Source of the DNA: Shewanella sp. Isolate13
GTDB lineage: Bacteria; Pseudomonadota; Gammaproteobacteria; Enterobacterales; Shewanellaceae
NCBI RefSeq assembly: GCF_022398325.1
Contig: NZ_JAKEVD010000007.1
Coordinates: 22,049 to 86,048, forward strand
Reading direction: 5' to 3'
Length of the DNA: 64,000 bases
Below are positions 17,540 to 25,887 of this stretch, one piece after another; the stretch's first letter is position 1; each line of letters opens with the position of its first letter. The notes beneath the pieces were generated by a model that was not told the origin of the DNA, searched no databases, and was given only the letters and a program-made list of their open reading frames with translations. The translations under genes were made by a program, and so were the position numbers.

Positions 17540-18784
17540 ATGAGGTTTAATTTTTTGTTCGGGTCTTTGTTATTATCAAGTAGTGTTGTCGCTGCAGATA
17601 TTCCTGATTTTCTCGATAAGAATGATATTGAGAATGCGCAATTTCAGTGTTTAGGTGACTCACCTCAATATAGTGCGAGAGATCAAAAGTATATCGATAT
17701 CTTATGGGACGAGACTCTAAGCTACCTTGAGGCTTATGCCGTTGCATTGACTAACGATCAGGCTAGCGGCTGCTTAAATTCAGATACTGCCATGATAGAT
17801 TCAACCGAGGGCGGTCAGCATATTTGCGTGATGGACAGGCGCGATATGAAGCTGATGGTAAAAAACATCTATCAAGTAATTAATAATGCAGACGAAGCAA
17901 AGAGATGCTTTGGCGCACGTGAAGATGTGAGTTGGATTTACAATCCCGGTGGTGAGCTAACCAAGAACTCCCCGGTTGCTCAGCATTTTAAGCGCACCAC
18001 ATTTGAAGAGTTTTTCGATGAGAAGGTGACAGATAAACAAGTGAAGAAGTATGGCGAAAGCTTTACTAAAAACTTTTATAAGATGGTGACTGGCGATGAA
18101 GTGAAAATGCCAGCCGTCTTCCCCTATGACATTAGCGCCAACTCTTTACCAAACCTATGGGCTGCAGCGGGTTGGTTCCCTATGTACGCCGAAGAGAGCA
18201 AGCGTAACGATAAGAACTTTAATAATATTCGTGGTGGTTATGCTTATGCCGAGATCTTCGGTCATTGGGGGTTACTGCGTATCGATGAGATTAACGGTGA
18301 AAAAGTCGGAGCCGAGGTGGGTATGACAGTACAGTCGGTAGATACCTTGTATCCGTTCCATAATCATGCGATCTCTGAGATGTACTACAATATGCGTATC
18401 CCCGCGTGTACTAATCAGTTTAAAACTATGGCTATACGCGAAGACTCGCCACTGGTTAAAACAGTTGAAGAGGATGACAAGATCCGTCGAGTACAGTTTG
18501 ATGAGGGCCAGCATAATTCGCAAACTATGTGGCGTTCGGGTAGTAGTGAACAAGATCCATTGATCTATTTCCACCAGAATACGATACATGCGTTTGATAT
18601 CGATGGTAGCTGTGAGGCTAACCCCGAAGAGCGTGCGATTGTGTCTGTATGGGCGAGAAGTAATGCCCATGATAAACGCAATGATTATGGCACCACCCTA
18701 TTGTGTGAATCTGCCAAGAACCCCGGCACACCAGCTAAACGCGGTGAAGTGATCCAGTGTGATCTTACTAAGCTGAAGTGGTAA
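17540..18784 (+). CDS. dddY: Periplasmic DMSP lyase DddY
   Basis: 414 residues. A signal peptide is cleaved near VVAA (residue 19). The cupin metal motif FHNHAISEMYYN supplies His274, His276 and Glu280, with Tyr282 as the likely catalytic base; FHQNTIHAF supplies His350. The spacing of Glu, Tyr and the distal His (+2, +70) closely matches DddY of Alcaligenes as I recall it. DddY cleaves dimethylsulfoniopropionate in the periplasm to dimethyl sulfide, acrylate and a proton. GGGTGATGT precedes the ATG. The neighbours are a periplasmic enoate reductase and two porins, all suited to using the acrylate outside the cytoplasm. Confidence 0.88.
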   Translation: MRFNFLFGSLLLSSSVVAADIPDFLDKNDIENAQFQCLGDSPQYSARDQKYIDILWDETLSYLEAYAVALTNDQASGCLNSDTAMIDSTEGGQHICVMDRRDMKLMVKNIYQVINNADEAKRCFGAREDVSWIYNPGGELTKNSPVAQHFKRTTFEEFFDEKVTDKQVKKYGESFTKNFYKMVTGDEVKMPAVFPYDISANSLPNLWAAAGWFPMYAEESKRNDKNFNNIRGGYAYAEIFGHWGLLRIDEINGEKVGAEVGMTVQSVDTLYPFHNHAISEMYYNMRIPACTNQFKTMAIREDSPLVKTVEEDDKIRRVQFDEGQHNSQTMWRSGSSEQDPLIYFHQNTIHAFDIDGSCEANPEERAIVSVWARSNAHDKRNDYGTTLLCESAKNPGTPAKRGEVIQCDLTKLKW

Positions 18785-18864
18785 TTGCGATAAAAGGCGG
18801 TTGGCAAAAGCTGCCGCCTATAAATATAAGAAGATATAAATTGAAGTTGGAAGGGATGTATCTG

Positions 18865-19971
18865 ATGAAAAAAAAGAATTTAGTGTTACCGCTAGTGAGC
18901 ATTATAGCTATGACAAGCCAATATGCCTTAGCCGATGATTTGGAGATTGGCGGTTCGGTAAGGGTAAACTATAGCTACAGTGACTATTCAGAATCTTCAA
19001 AAGATAAATTAGGTGATTTTGATTTTAATTTATTTTCTATTACTTTTTCTGATAAATGGAATGATATTGGCGTTAAAGCCGAATATCGATTTTATGATGG
19101 TTATGATCATTTAAAGTATGGTTATGCTTATTGGGATGCCAATGAAGACCTTACAATAAGCGGTGGTGCTATCAGTAAACCCTTTGGTAATAAGGGGTAC
19201 GCGTCCCACAACTGGTGGTACAGTCTGAATTACTATATGGGGTTTGAGGATGATTATGGTCTAGGTGTGAGCGCTCAATATCAAAATGGTAGTTCATTAA
19301 CCGAAGTCGCATTCATTAAAAATGCCATCTATGGCTCTACAGATCATCGGGATTTTGCCGGTACAGTCGCGAAAGGCACTGTAGGTGATACCACCTATAA
19401 CAACGAAGAGACCAATACCCTTGCTGGTCGTCAAAGCTTTACCTTAAACAGTGGTGATTTGACTACGATTATCGGCGCTTCTATTGAATATGGTCAGCTG
19501 TATAACTCAGAATTTGGTGAGAATGGCGACACGCTTAATTACGCCGTGCATCTTGATCTGAATTATGACGGCTGGGGTTTGCAAGCTCAATATTTAGCGT
19601 TTGATTTTGATCAGTATGATGATGGTCAAATCGATCCCAATAAGATAGGTATGGGCATGCTCGATGGTTTTTACGAGGTCGCGAGCAAGGGAAATATCTA
19701 TACCGCTAACCTGTCTAAGAGTGTTGGCACTTCATGGGGCAGTTTAACTCTTTATAATGATTTCAGTATGGTACAGCCAGATTTTGATGAGTTTGATGAC
19801 TCATTATTGAATACTATGGGGATTTCAATGGCCTATGGTCCAGTCTTTGTGTATGTGGACTACTACATGGCGAAGAATGTGCTCTGGTTGGGTGGCAATA
19901 GCTTAGGCTTAGTCCAAAGCGATGATCACTGGAACCACCGCTTCAATATCAATTTTGCTTACTATTTCTAG
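18865..19971 (+). CDS. Outer-membrane porin downstream of dddY
   Basis: About 368 residues from ATG 18865, where AGGG is spaced 9 nt and MKKKNLVLPLVSIIA begins a clean signal peptide ending near ALA. A Met three codons earlier (18856) is an alternative; the longest frame from 18778 overlaps dddY and reads as non-coding. The mature protein is beta-rich with many Tyr, Trp and Asp, and ends FNINFAYYF with the C-terminal Phe expected for barrel assembly. It lies 80 bp after dddY with no operator of its own, so it is probably co-transcribed. A role in DMSP uptake or product export is inference. Confidence 0.8.
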   Translation: MKKKNLVLPLVSIIAMTSQYALADDLEIGGSVRVNYSYSDYSESSKDKLGDFDFNLFSITFSDKWNDIGVKAEYRFYDGYDHLKYGYAYWDANEDLTISGGAISKPFGNKGYASHNWWYSLNYYMGFEDDYGLGVSAQYQNGSSLTEVAFIKNAIYGSTDHRDFAGTVAKGTVGDTTYNNEETNTLAGRQSFTLNSGDLTTIIGASIEYGQLYNSEFGENGDTLNYAVHLDLNYDGWGLQAQYLAFDFDQYDDGQIDPNKIGMGMLDGFYEVASKGNIYTANLSKSVGTSWGSLTLYNDFSMVQPDFDEFDDSLLNTMGISMAYGPVFVYVDYYMAKNVLWLGGNSLGLVQSDDHWNHRFNINFAYYF

Positions 19972-20001
19972 TTATTGCCGTTTAGATAGCAGTCGATAGC
20001 A

Positions 20002-20029
20002 AAATGCCAACCACCGGGTTGGCATTTTT
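20002..20029 (+). terminator. Rho-independent terminator
   Basis: AAATGCCAACC-accg-GGTTGGCATTT followed by TT-G-TTTTTT. It ends the dddY-porin unit. Confidence 0.85.
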
Positions 20030-20092
20030 GTTTTTTAGCTCTAAACCACCTAGTCCAGAAGGTGGCTTCCTTACTTTTAGGCTAAATGCGGA

Positions 20093-20980
20093 TTAGCCCT
20101 GTAGACTGGATTGTGGTACTTCACCCAACTCCTGCACGTTGGCTTTAATTAGATTAATAAGCTGATCAGTCGCTTCTGTTTGCGTGTCAGGGTTGAGATA
20201 CAGTGACTCATTAAAGGGCGGAAGCGGCGGAATGTTATGCTCAATCGGGTCGATGATCTGCATCTTATCGCTGATACGAAATTCGGCAATCGGGGCGATA
20301 ACGAGATCATTCTCCACCGCCATACACATGGCTGCAGGTGAAGGTGTCGATAGCAGAACGCTCATGGGACGCATGGAGATCTGGTGATTGGCAAAAACCT
20401 GGGCACGGATCGGACAGTTTTCAGGATACAGTGCCATAGGCACGGTTTCGCGTTTATGGGCACTGCCACCTTTTGCGGCAACCCAATGAAAACGGCGCTC
20501 AAATAGCAACTCGCCATGCCCTGCTGCTGGGGCCTGCCAATGGGTTGCGACAATCACATCGAACTCGCCATTATGCAGCCGCTTATAGAGATTGCCACTG
20601 ACATCGGTATCTATGACTAACTCAATACAGGTAAATTCACGAATAAACTCTAGCAGGCAGCTGCCTAGGTAACGATTGATGTAGTCAGTCGGCACCCCGA
20701 GTCGTATGACTTCACGGTTTTGACAATCTTTTAGCTCGTCAATCGCTTGAGAACTGAGCTGCAACATCTTATAGGCGTAGTTGAGTAGCGTCTTGCCGGA
20801 CTCGGTCATGGTGACCCCTTTGTTGTCTCTTAACAGCAAAGGTTGACCGACGCTCTCCTCTAACTTTTTGATTTGCAGGCTTAAAGTTGACTGGGTGCGA
20901 CAAAGTTTTTCAGCAGCTTTAGATAAGTTGCCACACTCTACAACCGCAATGAAGCTCTCTAATAGTTCGATTTTTAACAT
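20093..20980 (-). CDS. LysR-family transcriptional regulator
   Basis: 295 residues. The N terminus MLKIELLESFIAVVECGNLSKAAEKL and recognition helix TQSTLSLQIKKLEE are typical, with an effector domain from about residue 90 (VIRLGVPTDYINRYL). It converges on the dddY-porin unit and is divergent from the TetR gene at 21102 across 121 bp. It could regulate the sulfonium/acrylate island or the neighbouring TetR gene. No target site could be assigned. Confidence 0.87.
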   Translation of the reverse strand: MLKIELLESFIAVVECGNLSKAAEKLCRTQSTLSLQIKKLEESVGQPLLLRDNKGVTMTESGKTLLNYAYKMLQLSSQAIDELKDCQNREVIRLGVPTDYINRYLGSCLLEFIREFTCIELVIDTDVSGNLYKRLHNGEFDVIVATHWQAPAAGHGELLFERRFHWVAAKGGSAHKRETVPMALYPENCPIRAQVFANHQISMRPMSVLLSTPSPAAMCMAVENDLVIAPIAEFRISDKMQIIDPIEHNIPPLPPFNESLYLNPDTQTEATDQLINLIKANVQELGEVPQSSLQG

Positions 20981-21101
20981 AGGCTATTGAGTTTATTCAT
21001 AGTGGTATCAGTATTACTCAATACCCCCAGTGCCGCTAGGCTGCTACTTTATGAATGTGACGTGAATTTCAATTGATTGTTAGATTTGTGAAGAGGTCGA
21101 C

Positions 21102-21749
21102 ATGAGTAACTGGCAGCAGCGAGAAAGCTACTTAACGGATATTGCCGAGCGTTGTTTACGGGGGCATAAGAGCTTCGACTTGCGGCGCTCTCACCTAGTT
21201 GAGGCGAGCCAGATCTCTAAGGGCACCATCTACAATCATTTTCCCTCAGAGGCAGATTTAGTGGTGGCCGTTGCAACGGCGCATTACAGAAAACGTCTTG
21301 AGAGAGCGGCCATCGATGATGCGCAATACAGTGATTATTTAACTCGATTCCTCATGCATCACTGTTGGGGACTAAGAGACGATCTTTTATATGATCGGTT
21401 TATCATCTCCCGCGTGATGCCGAACCCTGAACTGCTAGAGCTGGTGACTGATGATAACCGAGCCGCATTCGAGCAGATTTATGGTGAGTACATTCAATGG
21501 AATAATGAGCTGATTAAGTCAGTCGGCGTCGTAGAAGGGTTTAACCGCGCGGAGTTGGTGGCTAACTATCTGCGCGGCGCATTGATTAACTGTGACGATG
21601 CGGGTAAGGCGTATGATGATGCCTGCCTGTACTATCAATTTAGCTATGCACTCGCGCAGCTGATGGGGCATTCAAATAAGCGTATTCCTAAACAGCCTGA
21701 GTACGCTAGTTGGCTTGCTCAGCTAGAGCCAGCGGCAAATGCCGCTTAG
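21102..21749 (+). CDS. TetR/AcrR-family transcriptional regulator
   Basis: 215 residues. The N-terminal helix-turn-helix is partly atypical: the usual start is shortened, but SHLVEASQISKGTIYNHFPSEADLVVAV (about 31-58) is the classical recognition segment. The C-terminal ligand-binding part resembles no specific family I know. Its product could be the repressor that binds the palindromic operators of the adjacent island, since TetR proteins bind such inverted repeats, but nothing in the sequence proves this. It is followed, tail to tail, by cpxA with 11 bp between the stop codons. Confidence 0.83.
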   Translation: MSNWQQRESYLTDIAERCLRGHKSFDLRRSHLVEASQISKGTIYNHFPSEADLVVAVATAHYRKRLERAAIDDAQYSDYLTRFLMHHCWGLRDDLLYDRFIISRVMPNPELLELVTDDNRAAFEQIYGEYIQWNNELIKSVGVVEGFNRAELVANYLRGALINCDDAGKAYDDACLYYQFSYALAQLMGHSNKRIPKQPEYASWLAQLEPAANAA

Positions 21750-21760
21750 CGCTAGGAATA

Positions 21761-23131
21761 TTAGTGTAGCGGCAGGCTGATACTGATCTTTAAGCCATTA
21801 GGCTGCTGGTTTTCAGCTGTTATCTTGCCTTGATGGGCTTGAATTGCCGCTTTGGCAATTGCTAGGCCTAACCCCCAGCCACCGGATTCCCTTTCACGGG
21901 CAGACTGTGGACGGTAAAAAGGTTTAAAGATCGCTTCTAAGTCGGCCTCATCACTGATCCCCGGGCCATCATCGATAATCTCTATCTGAACACTGCTGGT
22001 TGTGGCAATCGCTTGAATCGAGACGCGAGTATCGGCATAGCGAATCGCATTTCGCAGCAGGTTTTCCACCGCGCGGCATAGTGGTCTTGGGTACAGTGGC
22101 AGAATAATCGATTCATCGATATCGATATACAGTTGTTTCTGCTGTTGCTGGGCCTCGAAATCGGCGTCATCTAACACTTGGCTTAAGCTTTCCGATAACT
22201 CTAAGTTGCGTTTTGTCTCATTGGCGTTGAGCTTTACTCGTGAGAGTTCTAGCAGCTCGGCAATCATCTGCTCGAGTTGGTCGGCTTCATATTCGATGCG
22301 TTCGGTTTCTGGTGTCGCTAAGCCTTTCTTGCGGCTTAATGCCAAAGAGAGCTTTAGCCTTGTCAGTGGGGTACGCAGCTCATGGGAGATATCGCTGATC
22401 AATCTTTGCTGACTCTTAACCATATCCTCTACCGAGTCGGCCATGCCATTAAAGGCTTGAGCCAGCTGGCCAATTTCATCGTTGCGCTGGGCGGTCGCCA
22501 TATCGACACGGCTACTTAAATCGCCATCGGCAAGGGCATCGGCGCTGCGTTTGAGTGAGCGCAGTGGCTTACCAAGATGCCAGGCGAATAAACCACATAG
22601 CAAGCCTGATAGCAGGATCGCGATGCTGAGAGTTAAGATCTTATTGTCGATAAAGAAGAAGAACCAGGGTCTTGGGTGGTGCTCGGGTAAGCGGCCGTAT
22701 AAGCTGTAGGGGTTACCTTCTACTTTGAAGTTGTAAGGCCCAAATATCAGCTCATCTCTAAATTGATGCTTAATTGGATGGCCAGCTTCATCGGCCATCA
22801 ACATAAAGCGTCTCAAGGAGCGTGATTGTTTATGGCTGTTGAGTACCTTGCCATACTCATCGACAAGATAGATCCGCGCTGGGCGGCCTTTAAACTCTTT
22901 AAAGCGGCTCCAATGCTTCAGTTTTTCAGAGCCTAATATTTGCGGGTTGCTGGCGATGCGCTCGGCGCTACGTTCAAGCATGCGCTTCAGTGGTATCGGA
23001 AGTTCAGATTGATCGTGGTTTTGCTGCAACAGAGGTAGCAGCCCGATGAGTGCGATGATCAGCGAGCTGCAGAGCCAAAAGCCCAGTAGTAGCTTAACGA
23101 ATATATTATTGGGATTTTTTGTCAGCTGCAT
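21761..23131 (-). CDS. cpxA: Sensor histidine kinase CpxA
   Basis: 456 residues. Two transmembrane segments (about 13-33 and 172-193) bracket a periplasmic sensor domain; a HAMP linker (GKPLRSLKRSADALADGD) follows. The phosphoacceptor His is in ISHELRTPLTRLKLSL. ATP-binding boxes are NLLRNAIRYA, DDGPGI and GWGLGLAI. CpxA senses misfolded envelope proteins and surface contact, and phosphorylates CpxR; CpxP dampens it. The start codon directly follows the cpxR stop, so the two are translationally coupled. Confidence 0.93.
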   Translation of the reverse strand: MQLTKNPNNIFVKLLLGFWLCSSLIIALIGLLPLLQQNHDQSELPIPLKRMLERSAERIASNPQILGSEKLKHWSRFKEFKGRPARIYLVDEYGKVLNSHKQSRSLRRFMLMADEAGHPIKHQFRDELIFGPYNFKVEGNPYSLYGRLPEHHPRPWFFFFIDNKILTLSIAILLSGLLCGLFAWHLGKPLRSLKRSADALADGDLSSRVDMATAQRNDEIGQLAQAFNGMADSVEDMVKSQQRLISDISHELRTPLTRLKLSLALSRKKGLATPETERIEYEADQLEQMIAELLELSRVKLNANETKRNLELSESLSQVLDDADFEAQQQQKQLYIDIDESIILPLYPRPLCRAVENLLRNAIRYADTRVSIQAIATTSSVQIEIIDDGPGISDEADLEAIFKPFYRPQSARERESGGWGLGLAIAKAAIQAHQGKITAENQQPNGLKISISLPLH

Positions 23132-23815
23132 TTAGGGTAACCAGATGTAGCCTTTACCGCGTATCGTTTTTACTCTTGGGCGACCATCGTCACGTTCAGG
23201 CATCTTCTTACGTAGATTAGAAAGGTGCATATCTAAGCTACGGTCGAAAGGCATCAGTTTTTTGCCGAGTACTTTTTCGCTTAAGACCTCTTTGCTTGCT
23301 AGCTCGCCTGCATTTTTTACTAGCTCACACAGTAAGCTGAACTCGGTGCCAGTGAGGATGATGAGCTGATCTTGGCAATGGACCTCCTGACGAGCAGGAT
23401 CCAATTGAATATCGCCGTACTGGTAAGTCGATTGTGGCGTCTCACTCGGCTGAATATGGGTACGACGGATGATGGCGCGAATACGAGCCACCAGTTCTCT
23501 GTCGTTAAATGGCTTAGGTAGGTAGTCATCGGCACCGATCTCTAAGCCGACCACGCGATCGATTTCGTCACCGCGGGCCGTTAGCATCAATACCGGCGTC
23601 TGTTTCTTGCTACGCAGGGCGCGCAGTACTTCAAAACCATTAAGTTTGGGCAGCATGACATCGAGTAAGATTAGGTCGAACTGCTGCGCTAAAGCGAGAT
23701 CGAGCCCTGCCTGCCCATCGTGGGCGAGTGTTAGCTCGAAACCTTCAAGTTCCAGCAGTTGTGCAAGCAACTCTGATAGACCTAAGTCATCATCTACCAA
23801 CAATATACGGCTCAT
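23132..23815 (-). CDS. cpxR: Response regulator CpxR
   Basis: 227 residues, OmpR/PhoB family. The receiver domain has the acidic pocket VDDD (7-10), the phosphorylated Asp52 (LDVMLP) and the conserved KPF at the switch. The C-terminal winged helix (LTGTEFSLLCELVKNAGELAS onward) binds DNA and ends in VKTIRGKGYIW. It activates envelope-stress genes, including cpxP, which is divergent from it. A perfect CpxR box stands between them, so autoregulation is likely. Confidence 0.95.
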   Translation of the reverse strand: MSRILLVDDDLGLSELLAQLLELEGFELTLAHDGQAGLDLALAQQFDLILLDVMLPKLNGFEVLRALRSKKQTPVLMLTARGDEIDRVVGLEIGADDYLPKPFNDRELVARIRAIIRRTHIQPSETPQSTYQYGDIQLDPARQEVHCQDQLIILTGTEFSLLCELVKNAGELASKEVLSEKVLGKKLMPFDRSLDMHLSNLRKKMPERDDGRPRVKTIRGKGYIWLP

Positions 23816-23928
23816 ATTTACCCTTTTATCTACTCTTACTCTGCTGAGTATACCCTGTTTGATGTCAATTGCGGTTTAGGAGTGTAATTCAACGTAAAGA
23901 TCTAAGTGTGGCCGGATATTTAAACTGC

Positions 23929-23943
23929 TTTACAGAGCTTTAC
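23929..23943. promoter_or_regulatory. CpxR binding box
   Basis: TTTAC-AGAGC-TTTAC, which in reverse complement is the consensus GTAAA-N5-GTAAA with no mismatch. It is 114 bp from the cpxR start and 91 bp from cpxP, suited to driving either gene. Confidence 0.85.
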
Positions 23944-24033
23944 GCTATATAAACCCAACATTACGTTAAGCCGACTAAACTGGTAAGCGTCAAATCAAGC
24001 TTAGCGGGTCTAAGCACAATTATTGAGGCTACC

Positions 24034-24522
24034 ATGATGAAAAAGAATACGTTAAAAGCAGGTTTGCTTGCCATAGTGGCCAGCACAGCATTACTAACTG
24101 CGGGTGTAAATGCAGGCAATTATCAAGATGGTTCACGTGATGGACATGGTAAAAATGGTCATCACCAGATGCATGGTGAGCGTGCTGGTCATAATGACTT
24201 GCGTAAGATGTTTCGCGGTTTAGACCTAACCGATGAGCAGAAGACGGAGATGAAAGCGCTATTCAGTGCTCATCGTGAGCAGATGCAACAAAACCGTCCT
24301 TCTAAAGAGGCACGCGCCGCACAAAAACAGCAGATGTTAGATTTCATCACCACTACTAACTTCAACGAAGAGGCGGTTAAGCAAGCACTGGCGGCTAAAC
24401 AAGAGGCACGTCAACAGAAGGCTGTCAGTATTATTAAGCTACAAAATCAAGCGTATCAGTTGCTGACTCCTGAGCAGCAAGAAAAGTTTAAGCAGCGTTT
24501 TGCTAAGCATCACAAAAGATAA
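24034..24522 (+). CDS. cpxP: CpxP/Spy-family periplasmic stress protein
   Basis: 162 residues with a signal peptide (cleavage near NAG, residue 28). A His/Gly-rich stretch follows, then an all-helical domain carrying the two signature LTxxQ motifs (LTDEQ 65-69, LTPEQ 144-148). CpxP-type proteins form a bowl-shaped dimer that inhibits CpxA and helps clear misfolded periplasmic proteins; Spy is a related chaperone. Placement opposite cpxRA and beside fieF is the same as in E. coli and favours CpxP. TGAGGC precedes the double ATG. Confidence 0.9.
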   Translation: MMKKNTLKAGLLAIVASTALLTAGVNAGNYQDGSRDGHGKNGHHQMHGERAGHNDLRKMFRGLDLTDEQKTEMKALFSAHREQMQQNRPSKEARAAQKQQMLDFITTTNFNEEAVKQALAAKQEARQQKAVSIIKLQNQAYQLLTPEQQEKFKQRFAKHHKR

Positions 24523-24600
24523 TTAGCCTGTGCTTTGAAGACCTTTCGAACTCATTCGAGTTTAATAGACTTTTTCTATTAGGCCGATTGCTAGTAACTT

Positions 24601-24625
24601 GAGGGAAATCATCAGTTTTTCCCTC
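24601..24625 (+). terminator. Possible terminator after cpxP
   Basis: GAGGGAAA pairs with TTTCCCTC. The T-rich part is in the loop and only a short T-poor tail follows, so termination may be weak. Confidence 0.4.
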
Positions 24626-24682
24626 TCGTTTGTTATAGACTTAGAATCTGTGCTTCCCTTACTTTAACAGTAAACAGATTTT

Positions 24683-25552
24683 ATGAATGAAACTTCCCAA
24701 TACGATTTCTGGGTTAAGCTGGCCAGCCGCGCTGCAGTTGCGACAGCTTTAACCCTTATCACCATCAAGCTTGCGGCATGGATGTACTCTGGCTCAGCCA
24801 GTATGTTGGCATCTTTGACTGACTCCTTTGCAGATGCGCTGGCATCGATCGTTAACTTTATTGCCATTCGCTACGCTATCGTACCTGCCGATCAAGACCA
24901 TAGATACGGGCATGGTAAGGCCGAGCCTCTCGCTGCGCTGGCGCAATCAGCCTTTATTCTTGGCTCCGCTTTCTTACTACTCTTGCATGGCGGAGAGCGT
25001 CTGATTAATCCTGTTGAGGTGCAGCACGCGACCTTAGGTGTGATTGTATCGATTATCGCAATTGTGCTGACTCTTGCGCTAGTCATACTGCAGAAAAAGG
25101 CTTTAGCGGCGACCTCAAGCACAGTGGTTGAAGCCGATGCGCTACATTACAAGTCGGATCTATTCCTAAACGCCGCGGTATTGCTGGCGTTAGTTCTGTC
25201 TCAGTACGGCTGGTGGTGGGCCGATGGCTTATTTGCGCTGTTAATTGCATTGTTTATTGGTCAGCAAGCGATTGGTTTAGCCTATCGCTCGGTGCAATCG
25301 CTGCTCGATAGAGAGTTAGATGATGAAACCCGAGCAAAGATCACCGAAATAGCTATGCTCGATCCACAAGTTAAGGGGATCCATGATTTGCGAACCCGTG
25401 AGTCTGGCAAGACGATGTTTATTCAGTTCCATCTAGAACTGGATGGCGATTTGAGCCTGCATCAAGCTCATAAAATAGCGGTGAAAACTTCAGAACGGGT
25501 GCGGGAGGAGTTTGTCGAGTCCGAGGTGATTATTCACCAAGACCCAGTGTAG
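24683..25552 (+). CDS. fieF: Cation-efflux transporter FieF (Zn/Fe)
   Basis: 289 residues, cation diffusion facilitator family, inner membrane, six predicted helices and a cytoplasmic C-terminal domain. The transport-site residues line up with E. coli YiiP: Asp47, Asp51 (LTDSFADAL), His155 and Asp159 (ADALHYKSD). HGKAEPLAAL is conserved between helices. It exports divalent metals, chiefly Zn(II) and Fe(II), by proton antiport. It follows cpxP as in E. coli. The ribosome site is weak. Confidence 0.92.
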   Translation: MNETSQYDFWVKLASRAAVATALTLITIKLAAWMYSGSASMLASLTDSFADALASIVNFIAIRYAIVPADQDHRYGHGKAEPLAALAQSAFILGSAFLLLLHGGERLINPVEVQHATLGVIVSIIAIVLTLALVILQKKALAATSSTVVEADALHYKSDLFLNAAVLLALVLSQYGWWWADGLFALLIALFIGQQAIGLAYRSVQSLLDRELDDETRAKITEIAMLDPQVKGIHDLRTRESGKTMFIQFHLELDGDLSLHQAHKIAVKTSERVREEFVESEVIIHQDPV

Positions 25553-25566
25553 CGATTGCCTTACAA

Positions 25567-25600
25567 CAAAAAAGGATATCCATTGGATATCCTTTTTTTG
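25567..25600. terminator. Rho-independent terminator after fieF
   Basis: GGATATCC-att-GGATATCC, with an A-run before and a seven-T run after. Confidence 0.85.
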
Positions 25601-25622
25601 TTGTATGTCGTTATGAGCAGTT

Positions 25623-25887
25623 ATACCAATTAGTATAAGAAGTTGATCTACTCAGAGCGATTTTGGCAAACTAATTCAAGGCGAATAACTGAAAGAATGG
25701 TTACTCCCTTGTGAAGTTATTCAACGCTGAAGTAGGCAGCCAAAAACGCTCCAGAATGGCGAGTTTTAGCGGCTCTGATACTGCGTTAACAAGCTTGAAC
25801 GTAGAATAACTATGCTCTTCACTCGTTGCCTTGTCTCAGTGCCGCTAAACTCTCGCTGAGCGACCAAATCTTTATACTAATTGGTAT
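25623..25887. mobile_element. MITE-like element with perfect 16-bp terminal inverted repeats
   Basis: ATACCAATTAGTATAA at the left end (25623-25638) and its exact reverse complement at the right end (25872-25887). The 233 bp between hold no transposase and no convincing ORF. The right end runs into the ntrC stop codon. Such short non-autonomous elements are mobilised by a transposase encoded elsewhere. No clear target duplication can be assigned beyond AT-rich flanks. Confidence 0.75.

Noticed and set aside
18272..18670. 132-codon minus-strand ORF within dddY
   Set aside because: It is fully antisense to a well-supported gene, and no known family is seen.
25623..25887. Insertion sequence with its own transposase
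   Set aside because: The 233-bp interior is too short and has no transposase-like ORF, so only a non-autonomous element is claimed.
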